A DNA stretch of 64,000 nt, taken from the NCBI RefSeq assembly GCF_030272615.1, contig NC_081412.1, forward strand, positions 99,571,796 through 99,635,795, written 5' to 3'. Numbering within the stretch: the first letter of the stretch is position 1; every line of letters begins with the position of its first letter. Below the pieces are notes generated by a model that was given only the letters and a program-made list of their open reading frames with translations, did no database searches and had not been told where the DNA came from. This document shows positions 1-10,700 of the stretch, piece after piece. The position numbers were made by a program, and so were the translations under genes. Source of the stretch: Cryptomeria japonica. Lineage: Eukaryota > Streptophyta > Pinopsida > Cupressales > Cupressaceae.

Positions 1-129
1 ATCCCTATCAGCCTATGTCAATCGTGGTATCAATGATCACGGTCTTAGAAATCACTCATGCGACTGAACCACTCCAAGGCACTCCTGTCGAAAAGAAAAA
101 TAAGTCCAATATCAGTTTCCTCATCAAAA

Positions 130-500
130 ACATAGATATCAAAATCAAATTCATATCAAAACTTGAAACTTTGAATATCTAATCAAGTTCCACATCATAT
201 CATTCCATTTTCATATCAAATCATATCAGCTTGTAACACAACTCAAGTTTCACAATCATATCAACTTGTAAAACAACTCAAGTTTCACATCAAATCAACT
301 TGAAACACAGCTCAACTTTCACATTCATATCAACTTGTAACACAACTCAAGTTCCACAATCAATGCAGCTTGTAAAACAACTCAAACTCCACATATATAT
401 CAACTTGAAACAATGTAAATCAAATCAAGTTCATATCAAACACCACATCATATCAAATCAGCATCAAATCTATATCAACTTGAAAAATTGCAAATCAAAT
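130..500. repeat. degenerate ~45-bp tandem repeat
   Basis: Repeated phrases such as ATCAACTTGTAACACAACTC followed by AAGTTTCACA recur about eight times with irregular spacing (roughly 40-47 bp). The copies differ by point changes and small indels. No coding potential is visible; the short open frames are by-products of the repeat. It probably belongs to the 3' untranslated part of the plus-strand LTR element ending at about 3135. Confidence 0.6.
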
Positions 501-639
501 CAAGTTATATCGGAACTCATATTGGACAACTTATCAAAACAATGATAGCAGACGCGCAGACCGACAATTTGCACCTATCCCAGCAAAACTGGCATCAACC
601 TACCAATTTTATTCATCCACAAATCATACTTTACCAAAA

Positions 640-1080
640 ATTTTCCCTATGCGCTAAACAATCTTGTCTATGCGCTAAACTGCTTACTATGCGCTACCCT
701 GTCCTCGCAAAGCTACCCAATCCACTCTATTCATTAGCCAGTGTCTACGCACTACCCCTTTTTTTCAAAGCGCAACCTAACCTACCCCAAGCACTAAACT
801 ACCCTATACGCTATTTTATCCTTCTTTTGCGCTACAAATCTAACCCTATGCGCTAGGTCATACCTATGCGCTATCTAGGCCTTCCCATGCGACCCCTAGA
901 AACCCTATGCGCTAGGTATCTCCTATGTGCTACCCATTTTACCCTCTACGCTACACTATGATCTTGGTGCACTAACCTAACCTATAGATGCACTACCCTA
1001 ATTTTTTGGATGCTATCCTATTTTCTTGAACCCTACGCGCTACGAATCCTATCGTATGTGCTACGCTTTGACCCCGATGC
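640..1080. repeat. TATGCGCTA short-motif minisatellite
   Basis: The nonamer TATGCGCTA, or one-base variants of it, appears more than 15 times at irregular 15-30 bp spacing, followed by AAC, CCC or GGT. The motif is CG-containing in otherwise AT-rich DNA. It lies upstream of the polypurine tract and LTR at 1673-1687, so it is likely part of the non-coding 3' region of that retrotransposon. Confidence 0.65.
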
Positions 1081-1515
1081 ACTAAACCGACAAATCCACG
1101 TGACAAAATTGAAAACATGATAAAAATGACAAAATAAAAAATCCAAAAGGGGTCAAAAGGTTGACTTACCAGTGGTCCATACACGATGGGCCTCTGATAC
1201 CTCCACATGCGCTCGAATCGACATGTTGACATTTCTCCAAGTGTCACTTTCTCTAAAGTCAACAAGCACAAATAAGACAAAAAGAAATCACTTTTTCCAT
1301 TTTATAGGGGAAATCAAAATTATGGTTATATGGAGGAACGTGTAAGTTGCTCATGGTGTCTCATACAACCCTACCAAACATCATTATCGGGAGATGAATC
1401 AATTTATCGCATTCAACATAGACAAAAATTTAAAATGCCATAAATTTATCAAAAAATTCCAAATCAAATCAAATGTTCAAAATTTTTGATTCATCTCCCG
1501 AGGGGGCATTATTAA

Positions 1516-1577
1516 CATCATTTATCAAATCTGGCACATCATTTATCAAATCTGGCACATCGTTTATCAAATCTAGG
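1516..1577. repeat. 21-bp repeat, three copies
   Basis: The unit CATCATTTATCAAATCTGGC plus A is repeated at 1516, 1537 and 1558; the third copy has diverged. It is non-coding and lies in the same 3' region as the neighbouring minisatellites. Confidence 0.8.
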
Positions 1578-1686
1578 GCACGACATGAACATCCCGACAT
1601 AAAAATTGACCATAACTAAATCATGGCAACACATCATTTTCTTTGAATCAACATGTGCACACACGTCACTTCAAAGAGGGGCAAAA

Positions 1687-3135
1687 TGTAGACATATAAA
1701 AATGACCATATTCCTAAATGAATATTTAATGTTCATTCCTCTATTTAGTTAAATCTAATTTAATTAAATCACCCACATTTTTCTATTTAATTAAATAAAT
1801 TATTCAATTTATTTAGTTAAATTCACTTAAGCCCTTTACATACATTTAATTGAATAAATCATTTTATTTAATTAAATCCCTTCTTCTTACTTTTTAATTA
1901 AATACATTTAATTAATAGTTTACCCCAAATTGAATAAATCTAATTTATCTAATTTCCCAACTTGCAACCAAATTGAAATAAAGTATTTTATTTTAATTAT
2001 TTCTATTTTCCATCACCCACTTGCATTTTCCTACATCTCCCACTTGCATCCTAAACCCTATTCCTAAATTCTTCTAGAATCTATCTAATCCTAATCAATT
2101 AACCCAAACCCATCCATTATCCCTTTTCCCTAAATTTGAGGAGGTCACTTCTCAAATTTGGAGTAAGGTCTTCAAAAGTCATTAAAGCCTTTATCCATTC
2201 AACAAGCTAACTTGTTGAATACCCCTAAATTTGGAAGGACTCTTACAAATTTGTCCCCAAAGTCTTCAAACCATTAATGTTTAACTAACCCTTAGTGGCA
2301 TGGTTAGAGAATTTTTAACTAACTTAACCTCCATCTAACTCAGGGGTCTCATCAAGCATTCATTGTTTTGACCATGGTTATCCCTTTAACCTTTGCACAA
2401 GAGTTTACCCCTTGGATAAAAGATTTATCCATTGGATAACCCTAACCTAACCTTAACCTTTACCTCCTAATGTAACCATAAGGTCTTCTCAAGAATTTAA
2501 TGCTTCTTTCATATCCTCTCAACCAGTCTTATGTTGACAATTGTCACCATTTCATTGGTGAAAATTGTAAACATGGATTGATAACTTTCAATTTTGACAC
2601 TTGATTAACTCCTTCAATCTTGACCATCCATTTCCCTATTTTCACTATGAATAGAGCTCTCATTCCTCCATTTTAAGGATCCATGCAAGCTTTTAGTATC
2701 TCATTTATGCTCAAATTTATCAATACATCTAGCTTCTCTTTGTAATAGGAATTAATCTAATAAGCATTTTAGACTATTTCCTTTATCATTAGCTTAAATC
2801 ATAAACTAGTATATCATGTTAGGATAGTATTGCTACTAATCTTGTCATCTTATAATCTAGTTTATTGTATTTGTAGAATCATACATAGATAGGATGCATT
2901 TCATAATTAAATTATTCATAAGCATCCATCATTCTTGCATTCGTCATCCCTAAGCCACTTTGCTTAGTGATCTGAGAGAAAAGGAATTGGCTTGAGGGAC
3001 CTTGTGAGATAGAGAACCATGGAACCAATCTTGGGAAGTTGAGTCATTCTTCATGACTCCATAACTTGCACTAAGAAGTCTTGTGGGTGTGTGAACAAGC
3101 CTCTTTGAGACCACATTTTTGCATTTTAAGTTTCA
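1687..3135 (+). repeat. 3' LTR of the plus-strand element
   Basis: It starts TGTAGACATA immediately after the purine tract. It is AT-rich in its first 500 bp, with many TTTAATTAAAT-like words. The 3' boundary is tentative because no second LTR is in view. About 24 bp (3136-3159) between this end and recognisable Copia coding sequence are unassigned and could be primer-site-like leader or target-flank sequence. Confidence 0.5.
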
Positions 3136-3155
3136 TTGACCCGCTTTTCCCGCAC

Positions 3156-5418
3156 ACACTACCCATAGATTTTTCCTCTCAACATGCAAGGCAGTCTGCA
3201 CAATGAGACTTGATTCATCTTTTTTCTTTTCTTTCTCAACCCAAACCAGTTTGATTTCCTTGTTATTGCCAGCTCCTGAATTCCACTTAGGGTCAAATAC
3301 CGGTCTTTGATCAGGATTTTCCTTCACCTACTTGATCTTCTTGTTTCTGCATAATCTGGCTATGTGTCCAAATTCTTGACAATTATAGCACTTTATGTTT
3401 TCACTAAAAGAAGCATCCTTAATGCTATTGTAGGATATCGGTTGGTTCGTCCTACAATCAAAGCTATTATGTCCATATCCATTGCACTAATAGAAAAAAA
3501 AATTCATATCTTGGAGTGTATTAAATGAATTTCTACTTTCAAAGTTCGTAGGAGGTTTATTGTTTAACTTACAGTCAACTATTTTGTGCCCAAATTTATT
3601 ACACCGGTAACAGTAACCATGTAAATTTGATACATACTAATCGTGTTGTCTTGGTCCAGAATGGAACTACCTTATTGAGGGTCTTCCATTCATGTTGTTG
3701 AATCTAGTGAATCCTTCTTGGTCAATCCTGGCATTCCTCCTCGGATCTACAAATTTGTGCATGAAATGTGACCTCCGGTTCATTTTTGTATGCCGGTTTG
3801 GATGTCGATTTCTAACAACATCAGCATATGTCTTTTTACCGGTTTCCTTGCCTATAGTGAATGTCTTATTTTCTTCTCCTTCAATTGAAGAAGTGAACAT
3901 TATCTCTTTGTCATATTTTCCTTTGTGGGTTGATCCTTGACCAACTTCAAAGCCTAAGCCACCGGTGTCTTTGGATTGTTTTTGTTTGCTCAACATCTTA
4001 TCCAAAGCTTCAGTGTTGCCTTCATACTTGCTTCTTATTTTTATTTCTTCCTTGCTTTTCTCAAGCTCCTTTCTGAGCTTTGTTATTTCTACTTCCAGCT
4101 CTTGATGCTCCTTTTCTTTCTTTGTCAAGTCAAGGGTTGTAGCTTCACCGATCCTCTTAGTTTCTTCCAGCTGTAGCTTTAAGTCAGATATGATTTGACT
4201 GGATTCTTCCAGAGACTGCTTCAAGAGATCTTGTTCATCTACTACAACAAGCTTAACTCTCTTGAGTTCTCTTCTTGTTTTACTTAGTTCTTCAAGTGCA
4301 CTGATAAGTTCACTTTCCAAATCCACTTCAACCTCAACATCCTCTTCTTCCTCATCTTCAGGAGCAGGTTTGTCAAATGCCATGAAAAGATTTACTCTTT
4401 TGTGGTTCTCATGGTCATCATCTTCTGATGCATCCTTGTCATCTGTTGTGTCATCCTCAATGGTATATAAAGTGTTTTGGTTTCAGTAGTCTTCTCTTCC
4501 CTATCAATGGTCATTTATTTCTTTGTCTTTGTTGATAGATCTTCTGAACTCACTTGACTCATCTCCACCGGTTTCTTTGTGAGGATAGCTTGCAGCGAAG
4601 TGTCCTACCTTCCCACAGTTGAAACACTTAAGTGACAACTTTCCTTTGTACCAGCCTGATCCTCTTTTGACCTTCCTGACAAAGTCTGCTACTTCAGTAT
4701 CAGAGTCTTCACTGAATTATTTAAGAGTAACAACTTCCTTCCCCTTTTTGGTGGTATTGAAAGCAGCTTCTTTTCTTCAGGAAGTCTCACCGATTGTTCT
4801 CATCTCATAGGTTGTCAAAGAACCAAATAGTTCATCCATAGTGAAAGTCTTCAGATCTTTAGCTTCTTCTATGGATGACACTTTAGTATCATATTTGGGA
4901 GTGAGAGATCTAAGTATCTTTTTGACAAGAATCTCATATGTAATCTCTTCACCAAGTCCTCTAATTGCATTCACATTTTCATCGAATCTGTGAAGGTATT
5001 CTGTGATTTTTTCATCATCTTTCATTTTGATGCTTTCAAGTTGGCTCCTTGGAGTTTGCAGTTTGGCCTCCTTGACCTTTGCATCTCCCTCAAACAATCT
5101 CTGCAACTTGTCCCATGTTTCCTTTGCCGAAACACAATGCATGACCTTGACAAATTCATTATCGGACAGTCCACTTAATATGGCATGTTTAGCCTTTGCA
5201 TTATTTTCATACTCCTTCTTTACATCCGGATCAGTGGGAGGAGTATTAGGAACAACATACCCATTCTTGACTAACATCCATACATCAAAGCCAAGAGATG
5301 AAATATATGTCTCCATTCTTATACTCCATAAGGCATAGTTAGATCCATCAAACAAAGGGGCTTTTGAGGAAGCAGACTCACTTCTTTCCATTGTGCTCAA
5401 AGTCCTTAATCTACCCAA
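3156..5418 (-). pseudogene. Copia-type Gag with coiled coil and several zinc knuckles, broken
   Basis: Gag packages element RNA into cytoplasmic particles. The frame from 5418 begins MGRLRTLSTMERSES and continues into a typical copia Gag (UBN2-like) domain with FDGSNYALWSIRMETYI near residues 24-40. It breaks at a TGA near 4790 and a TAA near 4729, then resumes. A CCHC knuckle (4590-4635) has its last Cys changed to Tyr. A second open stretch (4383-3667) is acidic then strongly coiled-coil (Glu/Lys/Leu heptads). Three further CCHC-type motifs follow near 3620-3570, 3490-3440 and 3390-3345; the first and third are intact, the middle one has a TAG inside. Another TAG lies near 3330. The last recognisable residues, KNLWV at about 3160, normally lead into the protease DSG motif, which is missing. 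Confidence 0.8.
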
Positions 5419-5442
5419 GGTTTAGAGATATTTGGGAACATG

Positions 5443-5454
5443 GCTCTGATACCA
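5443..5454 (-). other. primer-binding site (initiator tRNA-Met type)
   Basis: On the minus strand this reads TGGTATCAGAGC, complementary to the 3' end of plant initiator tRNA-Met. Two bases separate it from the LTR edge at 5457. Confidence 0.9.
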
Positions 5455-5456
5455 AT

Positions 5457-6357
5457 TGTTGAACACATAGTACCACTGAGAGGGGGGGTGAATTAGTGGT
5501 TCCTGGGTCTATTCTTTTTCTCATCTAGCTTGATAATATCAGTTATGTACTTAATCACATAGACAGTCAAACCAGTAATATAAGAAAGAAAGGAAAAGTG
5601 AGCATGCACACACAACCAACTCACAGCACCAGATTTATGAGGAAAACACAATATGGGAAAAACCTCGATGAGAAAAGTTGTTGAAGTCTACTGCTCTAAT
5701 CCAGCCTCATAATAAAACACAGTTACAAAGTTTAGGGAACCAACCTAAGGAGCACCAACCCCTGCACTTTTAGGGCACCAACCCAAGGAGCACCAACCCC
5801 TGCACCAAGCTCCAACTTGGCAATGTATATTGAGATGCTATTTGAGTACAATTTAGGCTTCTTACTGCAAATGAATTCTACAGCTCTTGAATCAATTAAC
5901 TTTCCATTATCTTTCTCTCCTTCTCACGCATAGTCTCTCAGTATGTTGTGTCACAATGGGATGCTACCTGCTCTACTACGCCTTACCGATAAGGCTCAAC
6001 TGCTCGACTATGAATCTACCGATAGGGTCCTCTGACCGGTCTGCCTTCTTACTCACACTGTAACTTGATCGAAATCCCTTCTCAAGTTTTCTTCTTCGAA
6101 CTCCTCTCCACACCACTTTCATCACTACAACATCATACTAATCAAGACACAAATTTTCAATGTTCATTCAGTCCAACAAACACATACTGGTAAAACCCTT
6201 TTCTAGTAGAGTGTTCTTCTCCTGTTGACCGATATAGCATCCTGTACTAGTTGTACATTTTAACATTTTGCCTCCTCATCATTATCCAAGCAGCCATCTA
6301 CCATGCTCAATCTCCACCGGTTGACATCAATGAAAACTAAGTACCAAAATTCCAACA
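5457..6357 (-). repeat. 5' LTR of truncated Copia
   Basis: The plus-strand view starts TGTTGAACAC next to the primer site and ends ...TTCCAACA, giving the short inverted ends TGTTG/CAACA expected of an LTR. Length is about 900 bp. No partner LTR is present, so the outer end is judged from the terminal inverted dinucleotides only. Confidence 0.7.
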
Positions 6358-7289
6358 ACATTTGTGTACTTGTAAAACAACTTATATTGTCTTTAACTCA
6401 ACCCCTAAATATACAGACCCTTGGGGGCTCAGTTTACCACCATAGAAAATTCCCATGGGTTGAAAAACAAAGTTTCAAAAAACCATGGTAAAAATCCATA
6501 TGACTCCTACATGCCAAGCATAGCCTCTTACATGACATTAAAATTTCTTCCAAGTTATAAGAATCCCCCAAATATAGGAGATACTCTTACTTGTGTTATA
6601 GACTATTAATAACAAATGTAAGGATGCTCTTATGCATGTCATAATAACTAATTCTCACGTCTAAAATTATTCACACCACTTTTAGCCCTTATAGTTGTCA
6701 AAGAATCCATCATAACATCCTTAAAAATTGGTCATGCATGTTATATCACTTGATGGGCATATTTTGACAACTAAAACCTTGATTTTTAAGGCAACGACAT
6801 GTGGCAAAAATGCCAACTAACAAAACCCATGCCCCTTATGATGGAGCACAATTATTTAATTACATAAATATGAAATAATCATGGAAACATATAGAATAAT
6901 AATAAATATATAATTTGGAATTTGATAAGGTTGAGACACCTTAATTCCCAACACAAGAGTACCTAGCACCCTTGCCCTCCTAGATAGGGATGCCTAGCAC
7001 CCTTGTCCAGACAAAAGGGGCCCAATTTTAAACCCTCTAATGGTTGGAATTTTTTTATGTGGAAACCTATTCTCTGTGTCAACCTTCTTCATAATTTTTA
7101 ATATTTTTGATGAGGGTATGTATAAAATTAAGTCTTACCCCCTCATTTGAGACATCTCTCCACAATTTTCTAAATTCAAGTGGGCAAGTAGTCAAAAATC
7201 ATTAGAGCAACAAAGGAGAGGTGAAGTATTTAGATCTTTCAAGCATTAAATATGGCATCCATGATCAATTTCTTATGAAGATATCCATT
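6358..7289. other. AT-rich spacer, no gene seen
   Basis: Short open frames only, with no recognisable domain. A GGGATGCCTAGCACCCTTG-like phrase is repeated twice near 6955-7010. Nothing else could be assigned. Confidence 0.5.
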
Positions 7290-8350
7290 AATTGGGTATG
7301 TGCAAGATCATGGTGTGCCAAAACAAGCCCTTAAGTGGCAATGGAATTTCAAAAAATCAAAGTTATGCAACTTGACATGAAAAATTGAATAAGTTATGAA
7401 CATTATTTTTAAAATATATAACAAGAGAATCTATAGAAAATTGAATGTAGTTTCTAAGCTACTAGTTGCTTTTTGAAAGAAAAAAAATCCTATTTGATGA
7501 AAATTTCAAATTTCAATGCAGTGGTACAAAAATTTCAAGAAAAAGATAAGAAGTAGGTGTATGTCCGACCACCCTAATCACAATCAAATCATAATATTTT
7601 TTTATAAGATTTATAATATAAGTATTAGATTCATGTCCGGATGTGACATATATTTTTTTATAATTTTTTATAGAGTAAATAATTATTTATGAATTTTTTA
7701 CTACAACTTTTCAAAAATTCAAAAACTCCTACATCTGACCACCTTAACTTGGTCAAAACCTTATGAAATTCTTTTTTTTAATTTTTTCCTATAATAGATA
7801 TTAACGTCTATCAATGAGGATTTTTGTCAAAATTCAATTAGAAAATAAATAATTATTATTTATTAAAGTCTAAATAAGGCAAGCCTTATATTGTTGGAAA
7901 GCTGAGAACATCCTTAAAAAACCCTTTTTCGTTTTATCAATTTTGCCCGTAAAAACTTGTCAGTAACCAGTGTAAAATCTGGAAAATCAAGAAATACTGA
8001 AAAACAAGTTTTTTCAATTGACTTTCCAGGCTTGTCACTTTCGAGCCAAATCCCAAAGCAAACTTGAACGAAAAAGATGGAGGGAAAAATTTATGTTTTA
8101 AAATCGGATATCCGTTTTGAAAAAAAAATTAAAAAATATATTTTAGTAAATTGGGCATAACTTTTGCGTTTTATATCGAATTTTTTATTTTTTACAGGCA
8201 TTGGAAAGGTAATTAAGAGCTCTATGATATGGAATAGGTATATTTTAAATTATTTGTTTTAAAAAATAATTATAATTCATTTAAATTCATCTCAAAATAA
8301 AATAAATAAGTAATTAATTAATAATAATAAATTTATGAATTTTATTGAGT
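7290..8350 (+). repeat. left inverted arm
   Basis: Contains the block reading TTGGGCATAACTTTTGCGTT at 8151-8170 and AGGCATTGGAAAGGTAATT at about 8197-8215, both found in reverse complement in the right arm. This arm is longer than its partner: about 700 bp (7345-8080) have no clear counterpart. It is AT-rich and non-coding. Confidence 0.7.
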
Positions 8351-8369
8351 TCGATAAATTTTGATAAAC

Positions 8370-9092
8370 CATGTTATCTATGTTTGTTCCTTTCTCCACC
8401 TCTTTCTCCTAAACCTATCACTCCACCTGTTTGTTTCTTCCTCCCTCTCTTTTTTCCATATTTATACATCTCTCTCTAGACCTATATCTCTAACTATCAT
8501 TGAATACCTCATTCATTCTCTCAAGCTCTACAAGGTTCTTATATTTCTACCTCTTCATAATTTCCTCCTCTATGTCACTCTCTCTTCCCTAAGATCTAGA
8601 CTAGTCTCTATGAATTTCCTTCTCATCTCTAGCAACAAAATTCAGAGGGGACAAGGAGAGGCATGTGGAAGTATCAAAAAAAGGAGAGGGGGAGAGAGGT
8701 GAGAAGGAGAGATTAATTGGGGGGAAGAGAGAGTGTGTGAGAGAGAGCTAGAGGTAATCAAGTGGAAGGCGAAGAGAGAGAGGGAGGGGTGATTGGGGTG
8801 AAGAGAGAATGAGAGGGAGAGTTTGAGATTATTATGGGGTAGGAGGCGAGGGGGAGAGGGGAAAGTATCAACAAAGAGAGAAGAGAGATGGGGACAAAGG
8901 TGAAGAGAGACATAGAGAGTAATTAGTGGGTGGGGAGAGGAGGAGAGGGAAGTATTTATAAACCCATAGGAGGAGAGAGGTGATCGGGGGTAATTGAGGG
9001 AAATAAATAATGTGAGAGAGAGTTGGGTGTAATTATCGGATAAGAAGAGGGGGAGAAGAGTAATTATCAACAAAAGGAGAGAGGGAGGGTGA
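8370..9092. repeat. CT-rich then GA-rich low-complexity block
   Basis: The plus strand is pyrimidine-rich to about 8600, then switches to purine-rich (GAGAGAGGTGAAGAGAGA-like) from 8640. Phrases such as AGTATCAACAAAGAGAG and GTAATTA recur about every 100-130 bp, so this is a degenerate minisatellite rather than pure dinucleotide repeat. The gypsy element at 9093 interrupts it; the same texture resumes at 16952. Confidence 0.75.
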
Positions 9093-10680
9093 TGGGATGT
9101 GGTTTGGGATAGACTAGCCTAGTCTATGCTCTTGGATCCTTTCCTTGGATCACCTGGTGTTCTCTTCACACCCTAGGGTCTCTAGGACTTCCCTAGCTTG
9201 AGGAATCCCCTGACCTTGCCCAATCCACCCACCAATGAGTTGCAATGCTGCTCCTAAGGTCTCACCTACTCATGAGACTCAAAACCCCTTACTATGGCTA
9301 ATAAGGGCTAGGCTTGTTCTACACCTTCCAAGGTCTTAGAAAGGTTATATCAAGTCTAATTCATGGTCTTTCCACCCATTCATGTGCCCCCAATAAGTTT
9401 CAAGACTCCAACCCCTTACCGATTTCACTATTTTGTGTTTTTGCTTACAAAATAGGGCTACAAGAATTTTGACCAATTAGGCCTCCTACCCGGTCCTTTA
9501 GGGCTCCCTCTCACAAACGATGCACAAAAAACCCAAACTCCCAAAATGGACTACCATTAATTTGGCAAGGGCTCAAGGATTTACTAGGTTTTAGGCCTCC
9601 AAGAGGCCATACAGTGCCCTAGGTAGATTTTAAGGTTTTTAAGGGTTTTTAGGAGGGTTTTCAGGGCTGCCAGGGTCACAATGTGGGTTTGTTGCTTTTG
9701 CCACCTTGTATAGATTGGTGGAAGTTTCTCCTTCACAAAAATTATGCTTCTCTCACCCCTCTCCAACTCCTTCAAAGGGTGTTCTCTTCTCTGACCAACC
9801 TTGCTCTCTAAGACCTCTACAACTTAACCCTTCCTAGTCGGGCACTATTCAGTCTTGCCTAGGATTGGGTCTCTTTATGGCCTCCCTGCATTTTCAAGGG
9901 CCCTACTTTATTTGAATTATGTTACAAGGTCTACACTCTCATTCCCCATGGTTTCATGGTGGTTCCACAATGGGGAAAAGAGTTATGCAGCCATTTACAC
10001 AATCCTGTCCAAAACTAGACAGTAAGAAGGCAATTTACAAACTATTTACAAACACACTCAATCTGCAAATAAAAACCTAATCTAATTGCTCACAATGAAA
10101 TAATTAACACCATAGAAGACAATCCACATAGTTTTTCATGTAAATCAGTCCATTAACTTGCTTGGTTGCTTCATTCAAACTGACTGGTAACCAACAAACA
10201 GTCACAGTCAGGTCACTTTGTTTAGGTCGTACAATATCTGACATCCAACCCATTCATTTAGGGTTTGAAAATAATTATACTACCCATACCTCATTTGGTG
10301 TGCCAAAATTAGGGTTCTCCACGCTCAACAAGGGTCTTTGACCATTTGGGTGGAAAAGTTGCTTGACAACTTTTAAAAGTTGTCATGCAACTTTTTGCAT
10401 CTTTTAAGCAACTTTGCCATTGTTGCTTTTCATGACTCCTAAGCCTATTTTGGGCTATCCTAAGGACAGTAACAAGCCAATAAGGCCTAACACACATCCC
10501 AAGCACACTCAACCTCTCCTGCATAAGAAATCACAACAAAAACACTAAGGACCTAAAACTAGGACCTAGTCAAACACAAATGAGCTCATGGCTCTTATTA
10601 CATACATAATGGCTTCAAAAGAAGCACAACCCCAAAAAAACAAAGAAGGAGGAAGAGCTTGGAAGGGTGCTCCTGCACCA
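9093..10680 (-). repeat. 3' LTR of chromovirus (left copy)
   Basis: Begins TGGGATGTGG and ends GCTCCTGCACCA in plus-strand view, 1588 bp. It matches 15367-16951 along its whole length, with scattered substitutions. Next to it at 10681-10693 is the pyrimidine-rich complement of the polypurine tract, which marks this copy as the 3' LTR of a minus-strand element. Confidence 0.93.
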
Positions 10681-10693
10681 TACTCCCCCTCTA
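10681..10693 (-). other. polypurine tract of chromovirus
   Basis: The minus strand reads AGAGGGGGAGTA directly against the LTR start TGGTGCAGGA. This is the site from which plus-strand DNA synthesis is primed during retrotransposition. Confidence 0.8.
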
Positions 10694-10700
10694 CACACAA

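Larger units (their letters stand above)
1..3135 (+). mobile_element. 3' end of an LTR retrotransposon (probably Ty3/gypsy)
   Basis: A purine tract (AAAGAGGGGCAAAA, about 1673-1686) sits directly before TGTAGACATA at 1687. This is the arrangement of a 3' polypurine tract followed by a 3' LTR on the plus strand. The LTR runs about 1.45 kb. Its end is not certain: candidate CA ends lie at about 3115 and 3135. Upstream DNA (1-1672) is repeat-rich and lacks pol motifs, so only the 3' untranslated part of the element is in the window. The element abuts a truncated Copia gag on the other strand, so it probably inserted into that Copia. Gypsy affiliation is inferred from LTR length and architecture only. 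Confidence 0.55.
3136..6357 (-). mobile_element. truncated Ty1/copia element (LTR, PBS, Gag)
   Basis: Read on the minus strand the order is LTR (6357-5457), primer-binding site TGGTATCAGAGC, then a copia Gag reading frame starting at 5418. It is cut off near 3156 just where the protease active-site motif should begin. Pol is absent. The loss coincides with the end of the neighbouring plus-strand LTR element, which suggests that insertion or a later deletion removed the rest. Several stops and frame changes show it is dead. Confidence 0.8.

Noticed and set aside
8642-9073. 143-residue minus-strand frame
   Set aside because: Lies entirely in the GA-rich block; Ser/Leu/Pro-rich composition comes from the repeat.
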